DNA of 64,000 bases from Edolisoma coerulescens (lineage: Eukaryota; Chordata; Aves; Passeriformes; Campephagidae): assembly GCA_013397115.1 (NCBI GenBank), contig VWZW01004863.1:744001-808000 (forward strand), in the 5' to 3' direction. The stretch's first letter is position 1. Every line of letters begins with the position of its first letter. Of the stretch, positions 1 through 12,820 are shown piece after piece. The notes beneath the pieces were generated by a model. It ran no database searches. It was not told the DNA's origin and worked only from the letters and a program-made list of their open reading frames with translations. The position numbers and the translations under genes are program-made.

Positions 1-2954
1 AGCATAATGTCCAAAATTAGGCTTTACTGAATAGCTTTTAACCACTTAAATGTTACAAATGTTATTGTAATTATAAGCAACTATAAAACAGACTCTACCT
101 GGTTGTATTTTGCAGAAAGATATGAATACATCCATCTATGCAATTAGTTGGTACTTACACAACCATCTGCAGACATAACCAACTACACGTATCTTGTTTT
201 TTGGGTGTTTTTGTATAATCACATATTGACAGCTTTAAAAACGGAGGTATGGTATAGAACAATATACATAAACAATATATATGCATACTTCAGATAAATA
301 TAAGCCTTTGTATTCCTCATGCATGTACGTATCTTGATGTAACAGCCCAAAGTCCAATGACACTCTTCAAACATACTGAAAACAGTACTCAAGGAACAGC
401 TTAGCTTCAAAATGTAATTGAGGTAAATTCTAGAAAGACATATACAAATATATACACAGGCACATACATACATATATATGCATATATATATTGCTGTGGC
501 CTCAGATAAACTTCAGCATTTAATTGTACTGTACAATGGACCATTAGAAGGAAGAGTTCTAACATCTAGCTTTGACTTTTAAATTGAATTCACATTCACC
601 AGTTTGTGAAGTGGTATTCAAAGAGACTTTGCTTGTTTCCTAAACCTGTCTTCTGCCTCCAATCTTGACCTAGTAAAAAACGTGCATATGCACTGAGCAT
701 ACACATAGCAACTGATGGTCATTGGTTAGTTCACAGAATGGTCTGTTCACTAGTGTAATATACTCTATTATATTTGGACATTAAAAAATTATTCTTTGTC
801 CTCATGCAATTCATAGCACTTTCTGTAAGTAAAAAGAACCAGAGAAGTCACAAGTAGCTAATCCCATCTATTTTTCAGCCAGCCAAAGCTTGATTTTTCT
901 GTATAACTTTGATCTATGCATTTTAATTTTAAATGATCAAGTGTTAGCATTTCACTCTGTCTGGTGGGAGACCACTTCAAACACTGCACAGCCTAGGCAT
1001 TAGAGAATCATCTTCCTATTTATCCTCACTTACCTTTATATGATTTTAGAGGTTGTTCCAGATATGCACAAAGAATTACTTAACTTTTCAGTATAGCTGT
1101 TGTATCTTTGCTGGAGTATTTAGCAAAGTTAAATGTATTTAGCTCTAAAATCTATTTCAAATTGATTTGCTGCTTTAATACTGAAATTCGTAGAACTACC
1201 TACAATGTGAAACACCACCATATATTTGTTTTGATGTGAAGATTAATTGTTCCTATATGGTGAAATAGGGACTCTAAAATAAAGACTACAGTTATTTAGG
1301 TAAAAAGAAAATTGCAGTCACATGAATGGGGATTGCCGAAAAATATTCTAATGATCTAACTCTTGTTCTTCATAGAAAACAAAAATGTTTCTCATTCCTA
1401 GAAGAATTAACATTTTCTTAAAACCGTATGCTCTTGACTTACACCCACAGTAGCTACTGCAGCACTTTTTCAGCTCTACCGAACTTTAATACAAAAGGTG
1501 ATCTGAATTTGAATCAGATCCAAGCTTTCTACCCAAATATTGCAAATCCACCAGAATCAGCATCACTAATTCTTTAATAGAATAGATATTTTATGAAACC
1601 TGACAACATTAGTAGAGATTTTTTACAATTGCAGATTAAGCCTTTTATGGAGAATCACAAATGACAGTCAGGTTCAATAGAACAAAGATTTCATCTAATA
1701 TTAGTTTCTGGCGAGTCAATTTGCAAGATTATTTTTGCAGATTAAATTATCTATATTGGGAGGTCACCCTCTTATTTCTAAATCAAGGAAGAGAGACAGT
1801 TGCATAATAGCATAATGCTGTAGATATATTATTGACCAATCTTTCACAATAAGGAAATTAGCTATTCACCAAGAAGGGGTGAATAAAATAAAAAGGTGTT
1901 TTATAACACAATGAATATCTCTTGGAAGAAGCTGGGGAAAGGCCAGATGAATATCACTAAGAGTGCAACCTGTCTGTATCTTAGTATTCAATCTCTGGAA
2001 AATGTAAGATTTTAGCTAAGAGTCAGAGAAGGAAGATACCACTATTTAAACTGGCTTAGGATCTATCTATTTTGGGCTGCATGATATTCTTAAAAATGTC
2101 ACTTCAGACTTTGGACTACTTAATTAATCAGAAGTTGTCAGTCTATTGGTAGTTGGTGACTTAGAACATCCAGGCAAAGCAATTAATTTGGATTTGAAAA
2201 TTGCCACTAAGTTTAAACTTAGTCCTAATGTTTTACATATATTTATATTTATGTTTTAGAAGTCTAGTTATTTTTTACTTCTAAGAAAAGTTCTGGATAC
2301 AATTATTCAGTACATTATAAGATGTGCACAGAGACTGAGACAAAAAATTCTGGGAAAAAAAAAAAGACAGAAAAAACCAAGTAACCCAATTTACAGGCAA
2401 GTCATATCTTGAACTAAACAATCTCTTTGCCATAGATCAGAGAAATCTGCTTGAATCTTGTCTTCCACTTGTCCAAAACCTGATTATCTTGCAGGGACAA
2501 CACTTGTTCACACCAAAAAACATAGGCTGTTATGAAAAAACCATGAAAAATAAAAAAAACCTAGAAATTTTTTGGGCTAACTACAGAATCTTTCAGTCCT
2601 ACTTCAAAGAGTAACGAGGCTGAAAAAGGCATGCTGAAGGTCAGCAGTCTGTATTTTTTAATTTACTTATTATTTAGATGTACCAGCAATATGAAACACC
2701 CATGGGGATGTATTTAATATTGTTATCTATTCAATTAATTCCTCACAGTGAGATCCTTGGCCAAGTATGGAACTCAAAAGCAGTGTGGTAGTCAGAGTAA
2801 ATATAATAACTGGCATGTTTTTTCCTCGCAAAAGCATTTGTGTTTCATCTGAAGTGCAAATGAATACACACTAGGGAAAGGTTTCCCGTTCTATAACAAC
2901 GCTTAGTCAGTGACGTTATTGCCCCTCCTATGTGCCTACCTCTCAGTACAGAGC
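1..2954. other. AT-rich unique sequence, no gene seen
   Basis: No coding region or RNA gene is recognisable. The base composition is AT-rich and stop codons are frequent in all frames. A short TA-rich simple stretch lies near 455-492 (alternating TATA and CATA). The rest looks like intronic or intergenic vertebrate DNA. Confidence 0.6.
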
Positions 2955-3125
2955 ATTGTTGGACTCCTTTCCTATCATGGATACCCCATCCCTGGCATTG
3001 TTCAAGGCCAGGTTGGATGGGGCTTCGAGCAACTTGGTGTAGTGGAAGCTGTCTCTGCCCATGGATGGGGGATTGGAACTTTATGATCTCCAAAGTCCCT
3101 TCCAACCCAAACTATTCTGTGATCT
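2955..3125 (+). mobile_element. CR1 LINE 3' end fragment
   Basis: The sequence carries the typical tail of a bird CR1 non-LTR retrotransposon: a TTCAAGGCCAGGTTGGATGG block near 3000, the segment around CTGCCCATGGATGG, and the terminal block AGTCCCTTCCAACCCAAACT followed by ATTCTGTGAT, the usual short 3' repeat of CR1. Only the 3' end is present, as is normal for 5'-truncated copies, so it codes for nothing. The left boundary is approximate because the upstream part is diverged. CR1 is the dominant LINE of birds and other reptiles. Confidence 0.9.
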
Positions 3126-4439
3126 TTAACTCATTTATTCTGAAGACTTTCTCTGATTGATAGAAACTTCTCCAAATATGTTTTTTCTCCTCTAATACCA
3201 TGTGACTGCATTTCCTGATTGGCAGGTGGTGAGTAATGGACTGCTTTATTTTTAAAGTAAATGTGTATAATTGCCATGTTCTTGTTTCTGATGGCAAAAT
3301 CAGTAGGGAGCTGAGGGCCAGTATAGTAGCAAATGCAGTATCTACAAATTTTGCTAGCTGGAAGCTGTGACTAATAGAAATACAAAGCTCAAATAGCCTT
3401 TGAAATTAACCGTAAGTGGTCCTTTTAAGACAATCTTGGGCATTGACTGCTGACCACTGCAGAAGAAAATTAAGCACCAGATTTTTTAAAGAATCAGAAA
3501 ACTGAGGAGGGGGGAAAGAGGAACAGTAATGAAGACATGGAAGATTTTTTAAGCAGCATTTAGTCAATTATATCCGTCATCCTTCTAATTTCGTTGCACT
3601 TTTCAGATTTCTGTTTAAAAGACAATTTTCCCTTAACTGCTTCAAGCTAATTTTTGTGTTGTACCTTCTATTTGTTATGTGTCTCACATACTTCAGTTCT
3701 CATTTCTTTCATTATCTTCATTGAGGTCATTGAGCTATTCTCCTTATTAATTTAATTATCTGGCTTTTGCTTTCCTTTCATTCAGTTTTACCTTCACTTG
3801 TCCTTATAGTCTTCTGTCATGTCAGTTCCCTACTGCTTAATTCTTACTCCTTTCCAGCACAGGCAAAGGAAGCATTTGCCTTGAGTTGTGTGAGCTTTGG
3901 AAGGATCTTTAGCTATCATTAAGATTTTCTGTGACAGGTGAAAGAGTAGCTTCCCCTTGCACTATGCCATATGTGGCTGGTGCTGACCTCAGGAAAAATT
4001 CTTCCTTCACCTGTGGTATACAGAAAATTTACTGCACCATTGACTACAGAACACTTTGGTGGGTTTGGTGTGATCCTCCCCACATGTTTTTAATTTTTTT
4101 TTTTTGCTGGGGTGTGAACCAGTAATAAGAGTTCCAGAAATCCAAGATCAAAAAGAGAATCTAGGACCCATACTGTAATACCTCTCACTAACTTGCTCAC
4201 TCCAAAAGCTCTCACTACCTTGCTGACTTTATGCTGTCATACACAAGCCTATATCCCACAGGCTTATGGAGCCAGAGTGATCTAGAGAATGAATAATATG
4301 GACACTAAAGTACTAATACAGTAGACATCAGTATTGATTTTGGTAGTAGTGAATCGGTTTAGACCTCTGTGCACTACTTAAAACCTCAGTGTCTAATCTC
4401 CAATCTTCTTATGAAAGTGAGAAAATTTCCAGGGAACTA
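3126..4439. other. AT-rich unique sequence, no gene seen
   Basis: No recognisable gene or repeat. A T-rich segment runs through about 3580-3830, and there is a run of T near 4091-4104. Nothing else supports a feature. Confidence 0.55.
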
Positions 4440-4905
4440 AGGTGTCTCTTTTCCTTCTGGAGAGGACCCACATTTATCCCCAATCTTTCTCTTGCTTGCA
4501 ACATATCTATAGAAGCCCTTCCTGTTATCCTTAATATCTTTGGCCAGGCTCAATTCTTAATGGACGTTGGCTTCCCTAAACTTGTCACTGGCTTCCCATA
4601 TAATTCCCCTGTATTCCTCCCAGGCCACCTATCCATCATGTCTACTTCCTGAAAGCTTCCTTTTTCACTCTGAGTTTGCACAGCAGCTCCTTATATATCT
4701 GAGGCCTCCTAGCATTTTTGCCCAATTTTCTCCTTGCTGATATGCATTGCTCCTGAGCTTGGAGGAGGTGATCCTTGAAATTCAGTTAGCATTCTTTGGC
4801 CCCTTTACCTTTCAGGGCTCCATCCCATGGGACTCTACCTAGTAGGTCCGTGAAGAGACCAGAACCTGCATTCCTGAAGCCAAGGGCAGTGAGCTTTCAT
4901 GTTTT
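4440..4905. repeat. Possible ancient interspersed repeat
   Basis: This stretch is pyrimidine-rich on the plus strand and resembles, from memory, an old repeat shared by birds and other reptiles. The part around 4795-4890 has the pattern TTTGGCCCCTTTACC, CCATGGGACTCTACC, AGGTCCGTGAAGAGACC and CCTGAAGCCAAGGGC. I associate this with a decayed LINE-like or other old amniote repeat on the minus strand but cannot name the family. There are no intact ORFs of note. The boundaries are approximate and it could be unique DNA. Confidence 0.35.
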
Positions 4906-7315
4906 TCCTGATTTCCTTTAAAGTTTTAGCATATTTTAGTGACTTTGGAGAAACAGCAGAATGACCTAATAGTAAAACTGGGATTAGGATTCAGGTCTTT
5001 GGAGTTTCATTCCTGTTCCTATGTGCCTTGAAGAAATTAGAGAAATTAAGTCTCAAGTACACTAAATTTCAATTTCTTTATTTGATCTATCTGGAAACAG
5101 CAACCTAAGACACTGGCTGGGTAATTCTCTGTCAAAGCAATGAATGATGACTTTACACATATGCACACACACACACATATGCGTAGATATTGAACAGTTT
5201 GACTGATCTCTAACTGTCCGGCTCAGAAGTAACTCCTAACATTATAACTGGTTTGTCTTGAATATCTGGATTTTAAGTGGAACCAAGTAAGAGGCAGAGT
5301 GCCATCAAAAAGTGCTAACAACAAAAATATATCTGCCAGTAAGCAGACTGGATGCTAATTAAATCTTTTCTCCCCTGCCCTAGTCATGGATCTTAACTTA
5401 TTCTTGGATGAATATCAAAGTTAATCATCATTTTACTACTTCAATATTCTCTTCAAAGCAGTACCAAAAGTGGACCAAGGATGAACAGAGTTTACATTTT
5501 GATTTAGTAATAAGGTATTTTTATTCACAGAGACCTTTCCCCCTGGCAGACAAAAATATGATAAATTACTATTTTATTTCAGGTTGAGTGTGTTCTCTGC
5601 TTCTTTGGCCCTATTGCTGAAAATGCTTCTGTATATTCCTGAATGTAAAATATATCTGCAGTCCCACTACATTATTGGGATAATCCATACACTTTTGGTT
5701 AAACAATAGTGCTTGCATAAGTGCTAGAAGTCTGGATTTGTATGAAGTTGTCACTCGGACTGTCAGCCATATGAGTAGATAACTCATTTGAAACAGTGAT
5801 TTTAGAATTCATCTAAATTCTTTTGAGCTTTCTTTTCATAATTTCTTTTGTAGAACAAAATAAATAAGTGGGCAAGTGGAAAGTAATTTTCCCTTCCCCC
5901 CCCNTTATCCTCAGTCTTTCCACTCAAATATCTGGAATGAGTGAAAAATCTTTTTCAGTGTTACCTTTCTCCTGATTTCCTTCACTGCTTCACTCTCCAC
6001 GGAAAACTACAGAAATTTGTGCTGTGAAGTGCAGCTGGGAACAGGGCAGCCTAAGTAAGATGTCCACTGTATTTTCCTCCTGATAATATAGCAGAGAAGG
6101 AAAGTGAATTGCAGTTAATAATGTGCCTTGTGTGAGTACTTGTTCCACCCTTACTGCTGTGCTACCCTTTACCTCACATCCTTTTAATGCTGATACAGCT
6201 AATTTATGAATTAAAATCATATCCAGAACAGAGTCATGTTTGTGTTCAGTAGTAAAAGAGACAAAATATCAATTTTCTTCTAAGTCAGTCTTATATTTGC
6301 AGGTCCATAAGAGGCTAAAACTCAGAAGGGGCACTGAATTGTGGAGATTAACTTCATCAGCTGATGTGTGCAATGTGCAGGATTTTAAGAAATATAACTA
6401 TAGACCAATGTATAAAAAATCTGATTTACTGTGAACCCCACAGAACGTCAATATATGCACTTCTATCAATAATAGGTTTACTTCATGTAAAAATCACATC
6501 ATTGTCATGGTCCTCCCTGGGGCTGTTTAGAGTTTTATCCAATAATGACAGTCATACCTTATACTTAAACTTATTTATTGGCCCAATCCACCTCCTAGAT
6601 CCCCCTTGTTTCCCTGAGCTGGCACTCTCCCCACAGCACCAGCTTCATTATTAAGTTTTTCTGTGCCAAAAAACTGGCACAAATAGTGGTCTGAACACCT
6701 GCAAATTCAATTATTCACTGAAACAGCCTGCAGACAGAGAAGTGTTTATATCATAGTTTTACAAAAAGAGAAACTGATGAAGAAACATGAAGCATCTTGT
6801 CCAGTACCATGGAGCTGTCAAAGTTAGTGCCAAGGCTGGATTCACTCATGATTCACATCCCTGTTCTCTAAACACATGAAGATATTGCTCAAGGTCCATG
6901 AAAGCCCCTGACTGCAAAAAAAGGAAACCAGCATGTTTCTGCGATGTTTCATAATATTCTAAAACCTTGGGATACAGAGAACCACAGGTGAGCATGGACC
7001 AAAAGGTAGGTATGAAAGAAATGGTTAAATCATAAAAAGGAACAGCTTCTTGGGTCAAGATCTTGCATTTGAAACTGCAGGAGCAAAAGGCAGAAGCATA
7101 AAAGGCTCCCCAGGAAACTTCAGGTGAAAATAATTTCAACCTAAAAGACAAAAAGAAATCAGAGGAAATTCTCATAAAAGCATTTGGCATGTGCATTTGG
7201 AAGCTGGCATGGGTTTAAAGTATTAATTATCCTGGACTTCAACAAGGACATAGCATGCGATCTAATACTGTGTCTTCCTTGAAATTTATCTGTCATAATT
7301 AAGCTGACTATTTCT
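4906..7315. other. AT-rich unique sequence with short CA repeat
   Basis: No gene is recognisable. A short CA dinucleotide run occurs at about 5164-5177, and a C-run with one undetermined base lies at 5896-5904 (N at 5904). The ORFs here (up to 116 codons on the minus strand near 6846-7196) show no recognisable domain. Confidence 0.55.
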
Positions 7316-7640
7316 ATTTCTCACTTCAGCCTAAATCAGTTTTTCAGTCAATTCTACTTCAGGTCCTCTCTTCCAGTCTTCTCTTTAAATCACATATTTT
7401 TTTCAGATGCACTTAACTGCTTCACATTTTAAATCTCTTCAAGTTTTAAATCGCTTCAAGTTTACTTAAGCTCACCATTTTCATTGTTCACTTAGAGCTG
7501 CATCAGTTTTTTGAATTGTTTTATTTTCACTGTCTGCTTCAATTTCTGGACTAAAATCATATCAGTTTTACATCAACTTTTCAATCACTCTTATCTCAGA
7601 CATCTATTTTTACATCTTGCTTTAAATCACATCAACTTTC
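7316..7640. repeat. Degenerate pyrimidine-rich repetitive stretch
   Basis: A roughly 320-base stretch reuses variants of TTTAAATCACATCA and TTTTCA many times. The clearest unit is a 17-bp tandem duplication at 7428-7444 and 7445-7461 (TTTAAATCTCTTCAAGT then TTTAAATCGCTTCAAGT). Further AAATCACAT or AAATCATAT copies occur near 7386, 7554 and 7623. It looks like a decayed minisatellite. No coding potential is seen. Confidence 0.5.
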
Positions 7641-10600
7641 ATACTGATGTAAATTATATAACCTAGTACTTGTTCTTGGTGTATTGACTTAAAAAGGATT
7701 TCCAATTTGTATAAATCTCTGTATATTTTTAATGTTTGCAGTAACTTTATGCGCCATGGTGAATTAAAAATTAAATTGAACATTATTTTCCATGTGGAAA
7801 TACTGTAACTGGCAACATAGAATTCTTAAAATAGAATGTTTTTCCTTAACAAAGACCTAAAACAAATATTCTAAATTAATGGGAGTCTTTCCAAGTAGCA
7901 TTTAGGAAAAATGCAAGGACAGCATTTTAAAAGAAATATACTCCCACATTATTAAACTCAGATCCATTTTCACAGGAAAGATCAAATATGAGACAAATTT
8001 AGGACAGAAGTTAAACTTTAAAATAGACATAAATTATAAACTGAAGCTATTTTAGTAATACCTGTTTCTAAATGACAAGATAAGTAATGTAAGCAAATAT
8101 AGCTTACCAAGCTGATCTGAAAGAAGGAAGACAAGACTCCGTTAGGCACTGACTTAATCAGAAAGGCAAAAAACAGTTGACTAACTCCACTACAGTTACT
8201 TCTCCAGAAAAGAAATATATCTGCCTTTTTTTCTGACCCAGAAGACGAAGAATGTAGGGTCAAAATTGGTGCTATGCCCAATGTTCTACCAATCTTAATC
8301 AGTCTGGATTTTTAGCCATGTACTACCTGCTATATAGTTACATTTTCCAAGTTAAACATGGAGATGTTAGAATCGTTTTACTCAGCTACACAGAAAAATA
8401 GTTTGACATGCAGACATCACTCTTTCAGCTTGGGGGACTTTCTGCTATTATCCTGAATTAGGCATCAAGTTGGGTGTCCTGCAAAATACAGATACCTGAG
8501 CTAGTTACCTTCAGAGCCAATGGAAAGAAAATGGCATGTCATGGTATGTCTCATCTCATCAGCTGAATGACACCCAAAAAATGTCTATTCCTTTGTGAAC
8601 AAAAAGTACTGACTAAATAAATCCTGAGGCAGTTAGCTCAGGCATAGAATTCTGCACTAAAGGTATCTTCATCTAAACAAGGTGCAGCCCAGCCACTGTG
8701 CATAAAACACAGTGCAATGCACAGGAGGTCCCACGGGATGAGTATTTCCATTGTGCTCTGGTGTAGAATGATGTGGCAACGTGGCTGAAAGTTTGTGCTG
8801 ATCACAGATCTTAAGTTACATCAGTTTGATACATTAATATGTGAGAATGATAAATATCCATACACAAAAAATTCAGATAAATCCTAATCTTTATTAAATG
8901 GAAAATGGCTAAATAGAAAAATCAAAGAAACACACACAAAAAAGCAATGATTTTCAAATTAATCTGTTGCTCATAAGTGAGAACAGCCCAGACTTGCAAG
9001 GATGGGATTGCTCAAAATTTGCATAGTAATAATGTGACCAACAAGAGTATATGAGTACCTTGTAATACTGTGATGACATAGCCAAATAAAATGTATAGAT
9101 ATTTTGCAAAAATACATATGCAATATGTCAGCCTAGAGGGACAAATAAATATTTGTGTGGTTGATCCTGGGAAGCATCCAAACCATGATTCTCTCAAGTT
9201 AGAGAACAATGAAGAAGGTAAGCACAAGGGGCTGTGAATAAGTAGTACTTATCACCAAGTCCATGAGGATGACTGGGAAAAAAAAAAACCAAAAAAAATA
9301 AGCAACATCAGGAGCAAAAAAAGCTCCTTTTGGGGTGGAGGACTGAGTAGGATAAGTGCATCTGGAATAAGTGAGGAAGATGGAGAAAGATGAGAATTCT
9401 ACTTCATTGACTTCTTAGGTCAGAGACCTATCAAGCCTGCTCACCTTGGTTACAGGAACTTAGCACGACCGAGGGCCGTAGCTGTTGCTGCTAACAATAC
9501 AGAATCAACTCCATCGACCTGACTTTTTTGGTCTCAGCATCATTCCCAACACAACTTCTAATTCCCTAAATGATACAAATCTTAATCTATAGACAAATAT
9601 ATTCAGTTGCAATACTTAAAAATTTAGCATATAAATTATTATTACCTTGAAATAGATATGTCCAGAGACTTGTTCAAAATAACAAAAACAAAACCCAAAG
9701 CTAAAGTGTGTGAATTACAACTGCTGCAGTTATCTGTGTATCAGAAATTCCTTAGTGTCTTGAAAGGAAACATGGTATGTTTTAAAATTATCTGGTTAAA
9801 ATTGGAGGCTTAAAATAATTATAACAAGGACCACAGAATGACAAATTGTTGTTGCCTAGTGCATAAAATTAAATGCATAAGAAATCTACTTATAATAGAT
9901 GTAGAACCATGAAAATGTTTCCAATCAACAGTATAAAAATTTTAATAACAATAATGTTTTTTCAGGGACTATTAAGAATTTTTCAGTGACATAGGAAGTT
10001 TGTCTAATCAGTAAGCTTTCTTAAGGAGAAAAAGACTTTTTTAACAGGCCTATCTCCTTGGGGTATAAACAATGAAGTTTTTGGTACCTAAAGTAAATGG
10101 GAAGACAGATACAGAAAGAACAAGACTGTCAGGACAGATTCTTTGTCCTTTTAGTACAAAGATATTTCCTTCTTCGCTTTCTTTCTTCTCCATCCTTGCA
10201 GCTCTTCCCTAGGAAGAGGAAAAGGTGATCAAAAGGCTTTGAAATTTCTTCCTTCTCCTTCAGTCTTGGATCAGAGCTGAAAGTCCTGCTGTAAACAATT
10301 TCTTCTGCCCCTGACTCTAGGAGATAAGATGGAAAACTTGGTGGGGAAAAGAAGTGAATCCACCACTAATCAGCTGATGAAAAAGTGACTGATGTAGGAC
10401 TTACATATAAAAATTGAATCTGTGAAGTAGGTAGAATAGCTGAGAAAATGTGAGAACTGGACAGCTTAATTGATGAAACAAAAAGGAATTATGGTCTGAA
10501 GCGACAGAATTATTCCGAGGAACGGGTCTAATTTCAGAGGATCAGCATGAACAAATCCTTCAAGGCTGTCAGGGTGCTAAGCAAAGTCATCTTTCTGACA

Positions 10601-11380
10601 CATGCAAGGCAAATTGTATTGTTACATAAATCACTTCAGGAATAACCAAGAATTCCAGAAGCAAAACACAGAAAAAAAGAAATCCCCACAAAACTCCTCA
10701 GCTGTATGTTCATCTCCTTTCAGTAACCTAATATTAAAAACTGAGTAAATGGCAACATCTCTTAGACCTGATTGTGACCTAGGTGTGTGATTCACCAGAC
10801 TGGGACAAACAGGTTCAATCTGGGCAGATAATCATCCGAGTTCTATAGCTTCTTGCCAATTGGGGAATTACTGTATTTTTATTTTCTGTTTCATTAGGCT
10901 ACAGATATTCGCGAAAGTTTTAGGAACTTTAGAAGAGACTCAGTTGCCACGACTTAAACCTGCAGTTCCATTTTAGACACTCTAAGTCTGGCAGATATGA
11001 CAAAACCAGTAAATCAGTGTGTACTCTTCTGCAGAGGCTGCTGGAGATCAGGTGATGTGATACTTGTATTTAAGTACCTTGAAAATACAGGCACAGGACA
11101 GTATGTGGGGCCCCGGAACTGTAAACCACCTACCAGTGATCAACCACCTCTTATCATTGGAATACTGTGGTAACACAACAAAGAACATGTATCCGACATA
11201 AAAGAAACACATCACAGACAACAAGTTCACACCTATGTAGACCTGCAGACCACTGAAGTATAAGCAAGGTGTAAAGTGTATTAGTAAATACAAAAATGTT
11301 CTTAAGCAACTCCTAGAGCGAAGAAGGAAATCACCAAGATCACCATCATAGTCTCAAAAAACCTGAGAATTCCCCATATA
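7641..11380. other. AT-rich unique sequence, no gene seen
   Basis: No gene, RNA gene or clear mobile element is recognisable. Short A-rich runs occur near 9281-9299. Scattered ORFs of 60-90 codons have no recognisable family signature. Confidence 0.55.
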
Positions 11381-11489
11381 ATAGAATAGAATAGAATAAT
11401 ATTAATTATATTATATTCATGATATATAGTATTCTATTCTATTCTATTCTATTCTATTCTATTCTATTCTATTCTATTCTATTCTATTC
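11381..11489. repeat. ATTCT pentanucleotide microsatellite with inverted partner
   Basis: The right arm, 11431-11489, is about 12 perfect copies of ATTCT (59 bp). The left arm, 11381-11400, holds about 3-4 copies of the reverse complement (ATAGA/AGAAT). They are separated by about 30 bp of AT-only-like sequence. The two arms can pair, so the locus could form a hairpin. Pentanucleotide ATTCT tracts are known to be length-unstable and easily unwound. Confidence 0.95.
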
Positions 11490-12467
11490 ATAATATTACG
11501 TATATATATATTCCCCCTTCTGCCTTGTACACTGAAATTGAATGGTACAGAGGGGCACAGAATAGACAAGCAATACACCAGGGAAAGTTATTTTTTGTAT
11601 TTATCCTTTTAAAGGCACACATTTTGAACTATAATTGTTAGTATCATTGTAACTGGAGTAGAAATAATTCTTTGATTAGTTTGTTAGATGTAACACTACA
11701 GATATGTTCTTGATTTTGAGTTTAAAGTGTGTTCAATTTATTTCTAACATGCTTTTGAATGGGAAAAGCTGGTAGGGATTGGACAAAAGAAAGCTATTAT
11801 ACTCTACAAGTTAAAAAAAAAATAAAAGAAAGACCCACTTTGGTTGAATGAGGACTGGGTGGAAGGACATCTTCATCTTAACTAATCAAATTATGTTGGA
11901 GGTAGAGCTGGGATGGAACACCATTTTGTGAGTTGGTTAAAAGACCTTTTGACCCAAGCAAAGCAAGGACTCTTCATGTCTAATCCCGAGTGCAAGACCT
12001 GAAGAAAAGATTTAACGTTGTCATGTGCAGGAAATAGAGAACTCTGAATAAAATGCAAACAGGTTTTGTTTTATATTCACTGTCGGTTCCTCATTTTTTA
12101 ACACCTGACAGTGATTTTGTCTGGAATAAGAAAATTTATTACAAATTTGAATGTACCCTGTTCTTCTACCACACTTACTCTGAAGATGTGTGGCAGAATT
12201 GTCAGTATATATACCATTACTCATATGGATTTGGGTGTTTGTGCAGAATAGATTTTTATTTTGTAACTATAAATATTCCTTTACACTGAATTAATTCCAA
12301 ATTTCACAAATGCTTCCGTAAGTTTTAGCTGAAACTATTCACTACTTTAAATGATTTTAATTCCATAACCTGTCTAAAAGCAGCTTTGCTAATTAGACTG
12401 AGCTAGCTATAGAAGCAGTGGCTATTTTTATTGTTGTGATTATACACTCTTCTTTAGGAATGACAAA
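11490..12467. other. AT-rich unique sequence, no gene seen
   Basis: No recognisable gene or repeat. Short ORFs overlap on both strands near 12021-12289 without a recognisable product. Confidence 0.55.
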
Positions 12468-12820
12468 ATCATAGAATCATTGAAGTTGGAAGAGACCTTC
12501 AAGATCATCTAGCCCAATGGTCAACCCAGCACCACCACAGTCACCATTAAACTATATCCCCAAATGCCACATCCAGACCCCTCCTGAACACTCTACCAAC
12601 TCCCTGGGATACTTCTTCTAATGCCAAAACATTCTTTTAGTGAAAAAAACCCCAAAACTCTAGTATCTGACCTGAACCTCTCCTGGTGCAGGTTAAGGCC
12701 ATTTTCTTTCATCTTTTTACTCAAGAATAGGCAGAAGTTTTTCAGTTAGTTGAGAAAGATCAGTGAGGTCCTCCCTGAGCCTTCTCTTCTCCAAACTAAA
12801 AAATCATCAAGCTTTCTTCA
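12468..12820 (-). mobile_element. CR1 LINE 3' end fragment (inverted)
   Basis: Read on the minus strand, this is a CR1 tail. The 3' terminus appears on the plus strand as ATCATAGAATCATTGAAGTT followed by GGAAGAGACCTTCAAGATCA. Further in are the blocks matching the CR1 3' UTR and the ORF2 C-terminal coding region (plus-strand CTGACCTGAACCTCTCCTGG and TGAGCCTTCTCTTCTCCAAA). It is 5'-truncated and broken by small changes, with no intact ORF. The inner boundary near 12820 is approximate. Confidence 0.92.
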
